Shown here: piece after piece, positions 23,685 to 32,505 of the stretch
Numbering within the stretch: the first letter of the stretch is position 1
Layout: every line of letters begins with the position of its first letter
DNA from: UBA1181 sp045226255
GTDB taxonomy: Bacteria; Bacteroidota; Bacteroidia; Bacteroidales; Paludibacteraceae
Assembly (NCBI GenBank): GCA_045226255.1
Contig: JBGVCG010000017.1
Coordinates: 82,049 to 146,048 of the forward strand
Reading direction: 5' to 3'
Length of the DNA: 64,000 bases
Notes under the pieces: model-generated
The model's database searches: none
What the model was told of the DNA's origin: nothing
What the model saw: the letters and a program-made list of their open reading frames with translations, nothing else
Program-made: the position numbers and the translations under genes

Positions 23685-25463
23685 CTATTTAACAACGATA
23701 GGGTAGGATTTACCCTCGGCATTCTTGAGGATATAGAATCCTTGTCCCAATTCACTGCTATATGCGTTCTGGATGATAATGGTCTTAACCAGTTTGCCGG
23801 ATGCGTCGTACGCGAAGTAGAACCCGTCAGGAAGGCTATTCCCGGAGGAAGCATAATCGAGTACATGTGATTCCTCGGACCCGACCAACTTGAAATTCAT
23901 ATAATCCAAGTCTACCCAGTCTCCTGTGATTTCAAGCTTCAACACATGAACACCTTTGGTCAGTTTGTTGAGTTTCGTCTCCACAGTGGTGTAGGTATCC
24001 CAATCGCCTGTATTAGGCACATTCACAAATCCGCCAGGCGTTCCGTCATCACCAGGAATGATGAATGTATTGTCCATATAGAGGGTGAAAGCGGCACCTG
24101 AGCTACCGGAAGCGACTCTAGATTCTACCACGTACTCGCCATCCTTCTCCACCTCGACGGTATATTCGATCCACTCTCCGGTTTGGGTATAGCCAATAGC
24201 CGTATTGCTCATGTCCACCCCTTCGTTACGATCCCCTCCGTTGTGGTTCTGCTCATCCTCATCGTGGTATGCGTTGCCTTCACCACCGTAATCGAACTCC
24301 TCGGCCTCGATTTTACCAGGGATCTTGGCAGGCGTGCCGTTGAAAGGCGTCTGAGGTTTCATGATGTTTACTTTTACCTTCGAGGTGGTATATTCCTTGT
24401 TCTGATTGTCGTATCCGACAGCCCAAATGGTATGGTCGCCTTGCGCCACATCTTCCCATACGTAAGACATTTGGTCGCTGGCTATCTTCTCGCCATCGGC
24501 ATAGATATCCACTCTGTTGATCGCGTCATTTTCCTTGCTGATGGAAATTTCCACTTTTCCTGGCTCAGATTCCACTGTAACGGCGGCTGAGACTGAGAGG
24601 TCAACTTGTTGGACCGGATTGTCACCTAAGAGCTCTAACATCTTCTCAGCGTATCGTTTGCCTAACAGCTTATATCCATCGACGGAGAAATGATACTCAT
24701 CGTTGGCCGCTTCGCAACCCTGTGCGGAGATGACATGTGCGGTCGATATAACATTGGGCACATTCTTTATGACGTTGTTATGGCCGCTGCAAGGGCCTGT
24801 ATAACGTACTTCACCCACCAACAAAGGCACCTCGGAGGCTTTCAGCCCCAGGTCACTCAGCATATTCTCATAGACGCCTTTCAAGCGGTTAGGCCAATTG
24901 GACTGGCCTGAGTTGGTCTCTCCCTGGTGGACGAGGATACCTTTGATGACACCCACTTCCTTCGCGATTTTAGCCATCTCGATGATTCGTCCATAAGGAT
25001 TGCCTCCGTATTCCTTGGCATAATTCTGCAACCAATTTGCCGCGGAATTAAGATAGGATTGGTAGTTGTTCTTTTCGAACAATTGGATGTCAGCGCCACC
25101 GACACCCACTACAATCACACCCACTCTGATCGCCGGGTCTAAGTTCTCGACCATAGTACGTCCGAAATAATCAATGGGGCCGAATCCCAAGTTCTGATTG
25201 TGGAAGCAACGGGCCAAAGGCGGAATGGCGGTGTACCATTGTCCCATTTTACGGTCTCCGCGGCTACAATCATTCGCGGAATACAACAACTGGAATCTTT
25301 CATCCACACCCACTGTTTCTGAACTCGGAACCGGAGCGTTACCTTCCATGTTCGATTGTCCCCAGCATATGTAGATGTGGAAATTAGGGTCTGGATCCGC
25401 TTTTGATATCGTCGCTAACCCTAAGAGGCACAGTGACAGTAAAAAAGTATATATGTTCTTCAT
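23685..25463 (-). CDS. CE6-type acetylxylan esterase with CBM6 and atypical C-terminal domain
   Basis: A 592-residue secreted enzyme. Residues 1-22 form a signal peptide (LLGLATISKA). The catalytic domain is of the sialate-O-acetylesterase/CE6 (SGNH) type: GQSNMEG at 35-41 with nucleophile Ser37, HQGETN in the middle and YHFSVDGY (Asp/His region) at its end. A short Ig/Big-like spacer (EISISKENDAINRVDIYADG) follows, then a CBM6 (IPGKIEAEEFDYGG ... GEWIEYTVEVEKDGEYVVESR), similar to the CBM6 in the GH11/GH8 enzyme at the right end of this window. The tail ends with QGFYILKNAEGKSYPIVVK, which looks like a divergent T9SS sorting domain. It probably removes acetyl groups from xylan. A TATATTTG promoter lies upstream and a terminator downstream, so it is a single-gene unit. 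Confidence 0.88.
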   Translation of the reverse strand: MKNIYTFLLSLCLLGLATISKADPDPNFHIYICWGQSNMEGNAPVPSSETVGVDERFQLLYSANDCSRGDRKMGQWYTAIPPLARCFHNQNLGFGPIDYFGRTMVENLDPAIRVGVIVVGVGGADIQLFEKNNYQSYLNSAANWLQNYAKEYGGNPYGRIIEMAKIAKEVGVIKGILVHQGETNSGQSNWPNRLKGVYENMLSDLGLKASEVPLLVGEVRYTGPCSGHNNVIKNVPNVISTAHVISAQGCEAANDEYHFSVDGYKLLGKRYAEKMLELLGDNPVQQVDLSVSAAVTVESEPGKVEISISKENDAINRVDIYADGEKIASDQMSYVWEDVAQGDHTIWAVGYDNQNKEYTTSKVKVNIMKPQTPFNGTPAKIPGKIEAEEFDYGGEGNAYHDEDEQNHNGGDRNEGVDMSNTAIGYTQTGEWIEYTVEVEKDGEYVVESRVASGSSGAAFTLYMDNTFIIPGDDGTPGGFVNVPNTGDWDTYTTVETKLNKLTKGVHVLKLEITGDWVDLDYMNFKLVGSEESHVLDYASSGNSLPDGFYFAYDASGKLVKTIIIQNAYSSELGQGFYILKNAEGKSYPIVVK

Positions 25464-25491
25464 GATGTAAAATTTTATATTGTTAATATCA

Positions 25492-25499
25492 CAAATATA
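25492..25499 (-). promoter_or_regulatory. -7 promoter element of the CE6 esterase gene
   Basis: On the minus strand this reads TATATTTG, 29 bases before the ATG at 25463. No clean TTTG box is present upstream. Confidence 0.55.
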
Positions 25500-25616
25500 C
25501 GGATAAGCGTTGATTGATGCTTGAAAATATGTGTCATTCGTATGTGATATTAAAGCAAAAAGAATAGATTTTCCGTTCAGGATATGATATATATTTCTGT
25601 CAATTGGTAGAAACGT

Positions 25617-26678
25617 CTATACGTTACGCAACATTTCCACTAACCTTTCCACACTTGATTCCCACGTGAATTTTTCGATGAATTCGGAAACTTTATCAGG
25701 ATGAAGCGCTTCAGGCAACGTGTCGAACATCGCCGCCAAAGCATCGGAGTCGTCCACTTTCACATAATGCGCCAAGTCGCCATAGACCTCACGGAAGACG
25801 GGTATGTCGGAGAGGACAATATTGCGGCATCCGCAAGCGACCGCCTCCATGGGCGGCATACCGAATCCTTCGTACAAGGATGGGTAAACAAACAAGGAGG
25901 CGTGGGCATAATAGCTACGCAACTCCTCGTCAGAAATCCGTCCTAAGAATTTGATATTATCGTTCCACGGAACTTCCAACTTCCCAAAGACCGGGTAACG
26001 TTCCCCCACCACATACAAGGGCAACCGTTGGGCGGATTTGCCATAGGACTCGAAGACTAAGGAGAGGTTCTTCCTCGGATCCAAGGAGGAGACTGTCAGT
26101 AGGAATTTATCGGTGGAATGGTCATTTCCAGAAGTATTTTCATATACGCCTTCTCTTTGGAGAAAGCATCCTGACGGTGCGTTGTGGATGACGCTCACCT
26201 TGTCGGGCGACACCTTCAGCAGCCGGACAATCTCTGCTTTCGAGAACTCGCTGACCGTAATAAGTCGCTGGGCATGAGAGGCCATCAGCGGTGTCATCAG
26301 GCGATAGAACAGCCTATAGGGCAAGGAGAACCACTTAGGATTCACCAGATAGGACATGTCGTGGATGGTCGCCACCTGCCGTTTCATGAAAACGGGACCC
26401 AAACCCTTCAGACTTAGCAGCAACGAATCCTTTTTCTTCCGCATATGCCAAGGAAGCGTCACCTGCTCCCAGAGGTGCGATTTGAACGGACCCACCTTCT
26501 CGATGTTCAACAATGAAAGGTCGTACATATCCTCCCGCAACGGACCGTTCGGGACAAGCACCACACACGGATAGCCACGTTTCGCCAAGCCTACGCTCAG
26601 TTCGTACGCGAAGCGGTTGGTTCCCGTCATGGGCTGGGTAAGGAATCGTCCGTTGATGTAAAGGGTTCTATTGGGCAT
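25617..26678 (-). CDS. Family 4 glycosyltransferase (polysaccharide cluster, last gene)
   Basis: A GT-B fold transferase. I set the start at the ATG at 26678 (MPNRTLYINGRFL), which overlaps the upstream glycosyltransferase stop by 11 bases; the longer 5' extension has an atypical Arg-rich N-terminus. About 353 residues. Features are the glycine turn PMTGTNRFAYEL, TIHDMSYL, VSEFSKAEI, the GERYPVFG hinge and the donor-site block SLYEGFGMPPMEAVACG containing the E-x7-E motif. The donor is likely a nucleotide sugar. It is the last gene of a ten-gene minus-strand cluster, with a strong hint of co-transcription from the short gaps and overlaps. Confidence 0.9.
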   Translation of the reverse strand: MPNRTLYINGRFLTQPMTGTNRFAYELSVGLAKRGYPCVVLVPNGPLREDMYDLSLLNIEKVGPFKSHLWEQVTLPWHMRKKKDSLLLSLKGLGPVFMKRQVATIHDMSYLVNPKWFSLPYRLFYRLMTPLMASHAQRLITVSEFSKAEIVRLLKVSPDKVSVIHNAPSGCFLQREGVYENTSGNDHSTDKFLLTVSSLDPRKNLSLVFESYGKSAQRLPLYVVGERYPVFGKLEVPWNDNIKFLGRISDEELRSYYAHASLFVYPSLYEGFGMPPMEAVACGCRNIVLSDIPVFREVYGDLAHYVKVDDSDALAAMFDTLPEALHPDKVSEFIEKFTWESSVERLVEMLRNV

Positions 26679-27567
26679 AGGATTTCTTGTACAACTGTCG
26701 CCTAAAACGATATTTCTCTTTCTTCTCCTTCTTTCCCAACAAGGAACAGAGGAGCACACCGGCCGACAAAGCGATCTTGTTGATCAGATTGGAGACGTAA
26801 TGGTAAAAAGCAGGATGGTGCTTGCGGAAATAGGCGTTTCTTCCGTTGAAAGCGTGCATTTCTCTCTCCTCGGAGAAACGGAAACTCTTTCCGTCCAGGT
26901 GGATGGCCCTTGCCTGTGGCACCGAGTGGACCTCATACCCATCTTGCTGCATCCGCTGCTGCAGATCGGTCTCCTCGTAGTAGAGGAAGAAATCAGGGCT
27001 GAATCCCTCCTCTTTTTCAAAAATCTCCCTTTTCACCATCAAATCCGCCCCACAGATATAGGCGACTTGCATCGGATCTTCCGTCGGATTGAACTGCGCA
27101 TCCTTGGGGTGCGTCAGCTTGGATATGATTCTTCCACAGATGAAATCCACCTCCTGCGTGATGGAGGGCATAAAGAAGCTATAGGAGTGGGATGGGCGCT
27201 GATCCTCCGTGAGAAGGTTACCGCCACAGGCCGCCACATTGGGATGGGTGTCCAGATAGTCCGACAATATCTTCACCACATTGTTCAACAAAATGATGTC
27301 AGGGTTCATGAAGAAGAGATTCCTTCCTTTCGCATACTGTGCTCCCTTGTTGTTCGCCATACCAAAACCGACGTTTTCATCGAGCAAAATAAGCCTTATC
27401 TCCTTCTCCTCGCAAAAGGATTTGAGCGCAGAGAGATCCTCGGTGGAGGAGCTATCCACCACGATAACCTCATACCTTCCCTCATCGACACAAGCATAGA
27501 GGGAAGAGATGGCCTGAATGGTCAACTGCGAAGTGTTATAATTTACGATAATAACAGAAACATCCAT
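26668..27567 (-). CDS. Family 2 glycosyltransferase (WbbL-like)
   Basis: A GT-A fold transferase of 299 residues resembling rhamnosyltransferases of the WbbL type: VSVIIVNYNTSQLT at the start, NVGFGMANNKGA, an FMNPDII in place of the DxD, then ICGADLMVKREIF and YYEETDLQQRMQQDGYE (catalytic base region). The final residues (GKKEKKEKYRFRRQLYKKS) are strongly basic, which suggests a peripheral inner-membrane association. The stop codon lies inside the next gene's start region. The acceptor is unknown. Confidence 0.92.
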   Translation of the reverse strand: MDVSVIIVNYNTSQLTIQAISSLYACVDEGRYEVIVVDSSSTEDLSALKSFCEEKEIRLILLDENVGFGMANNKGAQYAKGRNLFFMNPDIILLNNVVKILSDYLDTHPNVAACGGNLLTEDQRPSHSYSFFMPSITQEVDFICGRIISKLTHPKDAQFNPTEDPMQVAYICGADLMVKREIFEKEEGFSPDFFLYYEETDLQQRMQQDGYEVHSVPQARAIHLDGKSFRFSEEREMHAFNGRNAYFRKHHPAFYHYVSNLINKIALSAGVLLCSLLGKKEKKEKYRFRRQLYKKSYAQ

Positions 27568-27571
27568 ATAC

Positions 27572-28774
27572 CTAAAATCTTATGATCGACTCCACCTTCT
27601 CTTTGCAGACCAGCAGATTGTTCCTCGTGACGTAGAACGGAATAAGCAGCAGCAATATCATCTTAACATATATGGCGGTGTTCGAAAAGAGCATATCCGC
27701 CACATACTGGGTGAAGACAATTTGGGAGAAGACCGCATAAACCAATATGTTGAAATTGCTCCCACACTGCGCCTTCCTGAATGTCCATCCGTAGATGCCA
27801 CCTAAGATGAGAGCGAAGAAGATGACGCCCGCAACACCGAAATCGACATAGAAAGGATACATTCCCGTGTAGGTATTGGTCACAAGAGGCTTCTCGATCC
27901 AAGGGAGGATCACATCCACGGGTTCAGTCGAGGATAGCCCAGTCTTGTAAAGAACCGCATAGAAGAGGCGGAAGGTGTTTTCCCCGAAATGCTCAGCGCT
28001 ACAAGGCCTCAACGTGTCGAACGCCGACATGTTACCCACAATGTATGTCCGCACGAAATCCGCCGTGACGGAAGAGAACTGTGAGGAATGGCGAACCATC
28101 TGAAGTGCGATAAACACCGTGATCAACGGCAAGAAAGCCATCACAAAATGTTTTAGCTTGATGATTCTCTTGAAAAAGAGGATAGAGCCCGTGTAAAGGA
28201 AGATGGAGAGGAAGACCATCTTCGACATCGTGATCGCCCCGAACATGACATAAATAGCCAAAGGAATGGCGAGTCGCCACCATGTCTTCTTCTTGTAGCA
28301 AAGAAGCTCCAACATATACGATACAGGCCAGATGACAAGCTGCCATCCGCCATACGGTTCCTCGAAACCGCTTCCCTTCCCCAGCGCCGCCAATCGCAGG
28401 TCCAGCGCCCAGTTGCCTGACGAACCATTCGCAATCGCAATTCGGGCAAACTGTATCAAGGACGGAAGATAAACGATGGCTAGGATAAGATATATATTAC
28501 GGACAAAAACACCCACATCGTTATATTGGTCTTGCTTATAGGTGACGGATTGAGTCAGCAGGGAAGAGACATTAACCGATAAAATCCAGCATAACAGTGT
28601 GATGCACAATGAATTGCTCAATGGTGGCAAGCGATGGTCGATCGTCAGATAGAGCACCATGCAGCAGAGCCACAACAACGAAGTGATCACAGAGGGAGCG
28701 AATGGATTATTTTTGGAACAATATAATCCACCGAACACGAAGAATATACATACTGCGATAATTACATAAACCAT
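27572..28774 (-). CDS. O-antigen/oligosaccharide repeat-unit polymerase (Wzy-like)
   Basis: A 400-residue polytopic membrane protein with ten or more predicted helices and a periplasmic loop between helices in the second half, with the polar segment SSVTADFVRTYIVGNMSAFDTLRPCSAEHFG and the RLFYAVLYKTGL region. The lack of enzyme motifs and the helix pattern match Wzy-type polymerases. It lies between GT2 (4-base gap) and a ligase-like gene (18-base gap). The assignment is by topology and neighbourhood only. Confidence 0.72.
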   Translation of the reverse strand: MVYVIIAVCIFFVFGGLYCSKNNPFAPSVITSLLWLCCMVLYLTIDHRLPPLSNSLCITLLCWILSVNVSSLLTQSVTYKQDQYNDVGVFVRNIYLILAIVYLPSLIQFARIAIANGSSGNWALDLRLAALGKGSGFEEPYGGWQLVIWPVSYMLELLCYKKKTWWRLAIPLAIYVMFGAITMSKMVFLSIFLYTGSILFFKRIIKLKHFVMAFLPLITVFIALQMVRHSSQFSSVTADFVRTYIVGNMSAFDTLRPCSAEHFGENTFRLFYAVLYKTGLSSTEPVDVILPWIEKPLVTNTYTGMYPFYVDFGVAGVIFFALILGGIYGWTFRKAQCGSNFNILVYAVFSQIVFTQYVADMLFSNTAIYVKMILLLLIPFYVTRNNLLVCKEKVESIIRF

Positions 28775-28792
28775 GCTACAAATGTAATGAAT

Positions 28793-30574
28793 TTAATTAT
28801 TGATGAAACATGGATTTTTGAAATATACGTTCCCCGAAAACTCTTCAAAACGAATTTTATCTTCTCCTAAAAAATAGATGAGGATGGTCTGTCTGCCTAT
28901 CACATCGACAGAAAGCGTCTGCCATTCCCCCTTCTGGGTGAGGTCATAGGCACACTCCGTCGGAATGTGCGTACCATCCGGCATGTCCCTTTCCGCAATG
29001 AGCTTAACGACTTGTCCGTCAAAATCCGGCGTGCATCGGCAAGAGACGGAGAATCTTGCGTTTTCCCCCTCCTTCAGGTTACAAAAGGCGTAAGGAGCAC
29101 GATTCACACAATTCCCCTGATGGATGAAGGAGGCAACATCCTGCTTACAGAGCCCATAAAGAAGGACTTCACTTTTATCGATACAATTGGATTCCTTCAC
29201 CATCTCCCTCGGGGCGAAACAGGTCGCTTTAAGCGCCGAAACCAAACCGACTGACAGGGCGATAAGAAGGGAAAGCACCAATCCACCGAGATATTTTTTC
29301 CCCACACAAGAATCCTTTTCCTTCCCATAGATTCTATGAGTGAGGAAGAGAAAGAAAGCGAATGAGAGACATCCCATGTACCTGTCCAACAACGACTCCG
29401 TAAGGAAAACCACAAAGAAGACAAGCACTACGGGATAGATGAGGATACGCTCCTTTTTATTCGATGAAATCGACCAAAAAACAAGGATGGCGACCAAAAG
29501 GAGCACTCCGAGGATACCCATCTGCGCCCACTCGCTCAGATACTCATTATGCGGCGCATAGGCGCAGGCGACACCCTCCTTGAAACCATGTTCGAGGTAG
29601 AGTGACACGAGCGGCGACTCGATATTGTCCAGCCCATAGCCGATGAATGGTTTGTTTCGGATCAACTCCCAGACCGACGGCCATATCTCCGCCCTCGGAT
29701 CATTCGCCAACATTCCACCTAATCCTCCCTCCGTGAGCAACTGATTCAAGCGTGTGGGCAAAAGGAGCAACGCTACAATGACGAGCAGGATGACTCCTCC
29801 GCCAATCAGGCACTTACGGCGTGTGAGCCGTGCGCCGCATAACCATAGGGATATACCCAACAGCGGAAGGCAAAGGGTGATGATCCGCGAGTTGTTCAAC
29901 AGAAGGAAGGCCAGCGAAACCGCCAAGTAAAGAATCCATACGAGGGCCTCACGCTTGGAGAGGCTACGCCCGTTCACCAAATAGGCTATCGCCACATACG
30001 AAAGCAGGATATTCAGACCGGAATAGGTGCGGTGCGTGAAATCGGTGCAGACTTCCGTGAAATTGGAAAAGAAATCACGGTAAAGTTCAAACGCCGCCCC
30101 CGACGACCAAAACCCAGTATAAGGAGAAGTGCAGAACGCCATGGAAAGGGCGACAAATCCCACAGAAAGTGCGATGGAAAGGGCATTTCCCATCACAAAA
30201 TATTTCAGCAAAGCACGGGTGTCGACCCTTCTCCGCAGAAGCAATGCGAAGAGAGGAAGGATGATCAACGAGAAACGAGGGCCAAAAGTCTTCCGGAACA
30301 CTAAATCGGGATGCTCAGCCAATCCTGCGCTGATCAGTCCCAACAAGGAGAGAGCCAGCAAGAGCAAGCAGGGCAAATCCGCCTTCCCCCATCCCTCGAA
30401 AGGACGTTTCTTCTCGATGGAATCGTAGATAATAACACCTAAGGTGAAAATACCCCACACGGCGAAGACCCAAGTGGAAAGAGGTCTCGGAAGTGCGATG
30501 GAAAGGGCAAAAAGGCAACTCAGCCACTGATACAGCGCATCTAATTTCGATTCAATGTCTCTCACCTTTCCCAT
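28793..30574 (-). CDS. O-antigen ligase-family protein (WaaL/Wzy_C) with C-terminal beta-sandwich
   Basis: A 593-residue protein. The first about 450 residues have many membrane helices and the PF04932-type periplasmic loop with NDPRAEIWPSVWELIRNKPFIGYG and the histidine-containing APHNEYLSEWAQMGILG, as in O-antigen ligases and bactoprenol-polysaccharide polymerases. After the last helix comes a roughly 120-residue soluble, cysteine-containing, beta-rich domain (CRCTPDFDGQVVKL ... DLTQKGEWQTLSVDVIG), which resembles a carbohydrate-binding jelly roll. The same architecture is found in the gene at 32506-34302. Overlap of one base with the upstream flippase gene indicates coupling. Confidence 0.82.
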   Translation of the reverse strand: MGKVRDIESKLDALYQWLSCLFALSIALPRPLSTWVFAVWGIFTLGVIIYDSIEKKRPFEGWGKADLPCLLLLALSLLGLISAGLAEHPDLVFRKTFGPRFSLIILPLFALLLRRRVDTRALLKYFVMGNALSIALSVGFVALSMAFCTSPYTGFWSSGAAFELYRDFFSNFTEVCTDFTHRTYSGLNILLSYVAIAYLVNGRSLSKREALVWILYLAVSLAFLLLNNSRIITLCLPLLGISLWLCGARLTRRKCLIGGGVILLVIVALLLLPTRLNQLLTEGGLGGMLANDPRAEIWPSVWELIRNKPFIGYGLDNIESPLVSLYLEHGFKEGVACAYAPHNEYLSEWAQMGILGVLLLVAILVFWSISSNKKERILIYPVVLVFFVVFLTESLLDRYMGCLSFAFFLFLTHRIYGKEKDSCVGKKYLGGLVLSLLIALSVGLVSALKATCFAPREMVKESNCIDKSEVLLYGLCKQDVASFIHQGNCVNRAPYAFCNLKEGENARFSVSCRCTPDFDGQVVKLIAERDMPDGTHIPTECAYDLTQKGEWQTLSVDVIGRQTILIYFLGEDKIRFEEFSGNVYFKNPCFINN

Positions 30575-31854
30575 CAGCTTTTATTGTTAGTTAATCTCCT
30601 CACATTCCATATCACAATGGCTCCCGAGATGAGTATCTCAAGCACCTGCGCCACAATCCAAGCATACGCCGCACCTGTACCTCCCAACTGCGGGATCCAG
30701 ACAAGGTTAAGCGCAATGCAAGTAAGTCCGACGGCCAATCCCACACATGGGGCATATTTCGTGAAGCCCAAGCCATAAAGACCTTGCACGGTAAACATAC
30801 TTGCGATGATGACCAACGCAGGGATGACCGAAAGGAGCCTCAACAAGGGAATTCCCGCCAAGAACTGCTCCCCTAAAAGGATCTCCACCATCAGTGGGGC
30901 AGCCAAATAAGTACATAGGCTCACGGCCAGTCCGAACAGAAAGACGTAGACCATCATCCGTTTATAGTAAATCCAACCCGCACGGGAGGACTTATCCATC
31001 TCTCTTGCGATGGAAGGGAATATCGCCGTATGGAGCGGCATGCTTGTCACCATCATGATGGCGCAAATAATCTTGTAGGCGCCAGAGTAGATTCCTACGT
31101 CATAATCATCCTTGAATAGTCCTAATATGGTCACGTTCGCCACGGTATAGAGGGCGGCGAACAAGGTGTTCAGGAAGATGGGGAATCCCTTCACCAGTTG
31201 CGCATTGCGCTCTTCCCGAATCACTTCAGCGGATGGCTTTACGATGCCATAGCGCCGAGTGGCATATTTGAAAGCGACAATACCCATCACCAAATAGGCG
31301 ACGGAAGGCATGGCGGCATAGATCAGGTAATCCTCGGGAGCCATAACCAAGAAAACAGGCAATCCCATTCCAACCAACTTGACGATGAAATTCAGGATAG
31401 CGACACATTTCATCTCCTCCATGCCTTGGAAAAACCAAGAAGGGAAAAAGACGTAACCGACGTTGATGAAAAAGATGGAAATGTAAAGCGGAACATCATC
31501 CAGAATCCTATTATATCCGATGGAAAGGAGAAAAAACAAAGCGCAGGCAATAACAAACAAAGAGAATTTCGCCGAAATAACACCCCAAAAAACACGGTGG
31601 GTTTGCTGCCTGTCGTTCCTACAGACCGCTATCTCTTTTGTGGCGGAATAGTCAAATCCGAAGTTAATCAATATCGTGAAATATTGCACGACACTCTGAG
31701 CGAAAGTGACCTTTCCGAACATCTCCACGCCTAACGCACGCACAATGAAAGGGATGGCAAGGAGGGGAATAATAGCGTTCGCCCCTTGTAAAAGTCCCAA
31801 GGAGAGAAAGTTCGTGACGATTGTTTTCCGCTTATTCGACAGATTCAGTGTCAT
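30574..31854 (-). CDS. Polysaccharide flippase (Wzx-like, MOP superfamily)
   Basis: A 426-residue membrane protein with about twelve helices. The N-terminus reads NKRKTIVTNFLSLGLLQGANAIIPLLAIPFIVRALG, followed by FGKVTFAQSVVQYFTILINFGFDYSATKEIA, the standard start of PST/Wzx flippases. The remaining helix pattern and glycines fit. It moves lipid-linked glycan repeat units across the inner membrane. The stop overlaps the next ligase-family start by one base, and it is separated by 84 bases from the TIGR01440 gene upstream. Confidence 0.9.
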   Translation of the reverse strand: MTLNLSNKRKTIVTNFLSLGLLQGANAIIPLLAIPFIVRALGVEMFGKVTFAQSVVQYFTILINFGFDYSATKEIAVCRNDRQQTHRVFWGVISAKFSLFVIACALFFLLSIGYNRILDDVPLYISIFFINVGYVFFPSWFFQGMEEMKCVAILNFIVKLVGMGLPVFLVMAPEDYLIYAAMPSVAYLVMGIVAFKYATRRYGIVKPSAEVIREERNAQLVKGFPIFLNTLFAALYTVANVTILGLFKDDYDVGIYSGAYKIICAIMMVTSMPLHTAIFPSIAREMDKSSRAGWIYYKRMMVYVFLFGLAVSLCTYLAAPLMVEILLGEQFLAGIPLLRLLSVIPALVIIASMFTVQGLYGLGFTKYAPCVGLAVGLTCIALNLVWIPQLGGTGAAYAWIVAQVLEILISGAIVIWNVRRLTNNKS

Positions 31855-31938
31855 GCCCGATATGTTTACCGTCGCAAATGTACAAAATTAACGGAAGAAA
31901 GCGATAGGCCACATCCATGCGGCACCATTCTTCACGCA

Positions 31939-32493
31939 TCACACGTATCTCGCCCGTTCGCCCCCCACAAGCTTAGGTCGGCAATAGGCGGCGACCACAT
32001 GAGCGGCGCCGATCTGGTTAGGGGTGAGATGGACGGGGACAGCCACATCCTTGAGGTGCATGCCGATCAGGGTGTCGCCGATGTCCAATCCTGCGGAGGC
32101 TTTGATATGCTCCACCACGACAGGGTGGCGGAAGCCGTGGTATGCCGCCGTGGCGAAAGAACCGCCTCCATGCAACCATGGAACGACGCAAACAGGCTCG
32201 TAGCCGTACTTGTCGGCACACTCCTCTTCGATCACCAGCGAACGGTTCAAATGTTCGCAGCATTGGCACGCAAGATAGATGCCACGCTCGGACAAGAGGG
32301 TGTGGGCTACCTCAAAGATGGCCTTGCCGATCTCCTCGCTTGAGTTCTTGCCGATCGTACCGCCCGCCACTTCGCTCGACGAGCAACCGATCACGAAAAT
32401 AGAGCCCTTCTTTATGGGGTGTTCATCCAACAAACTCAAAATGATCTGTCGAGTCTGCTCCGTTATCCCCCTTAATTCCTCACTTGAATCCAT
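31939..32493 (-). CDS. TIGR01440/UPF0340 (YwlG-like) protein
   Basis: A 184-residue soluble protein of the conserved UPF0340 family: QTRQIILSLLDEH, the FVIGCSSSEVAGGTIGKNSS glycine/serine segment, GIYLACQCCEHLNRSLVIE with a conserved CxxCC-type cluster, and a central VPWLHGGGSFATAAYHGF. No reaction is established for the family. It is unexpected inside a polysaccharide cluster: the family is usually found elsewhere, and it is flanked by a 12-base and an 84-base gap. It may have been inserted by rearrangement or may simply be an unrelated passenger. Confidence 0.88.
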   Translation of the reverse strand: MDSSEELRGITEQTRQIILSLLDEHPIKKGSIFVIGCSSSEVAGGTIGKNSSEEIGKAIFEVAHTLLSERGIYLACQCCEHLNRSLVIEEECADKYGYEPVCVVPWLHGGGSFATAAYHGFRHPVVVEHIKASAGLDIGDTLIGMHLKDVAVPVHLTPNQIGAAHVVAAYCRPKLVGGERARYV

Positions 32494-32505
32494 AACCCCA
32501 ACTCT

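Noticed and set aside
25663..25668. CACGTG core at 25663, and also at 7588 and 21088, as further parS sites
   Set aside because: Only the six-base core is shared; the flanks differ from TGTTT/AAACA at four or more positions, and all three lie inside coding genes.
26671..27585. A 304-codon ORF on the + strand opposite the family 2 glycosyltransferase
   Set aside because: No recognisable domain. It is a mirror of a well-supported minus-strand gene with clear GT2 motifs, and long antisense ORFs arise from its codon composition.
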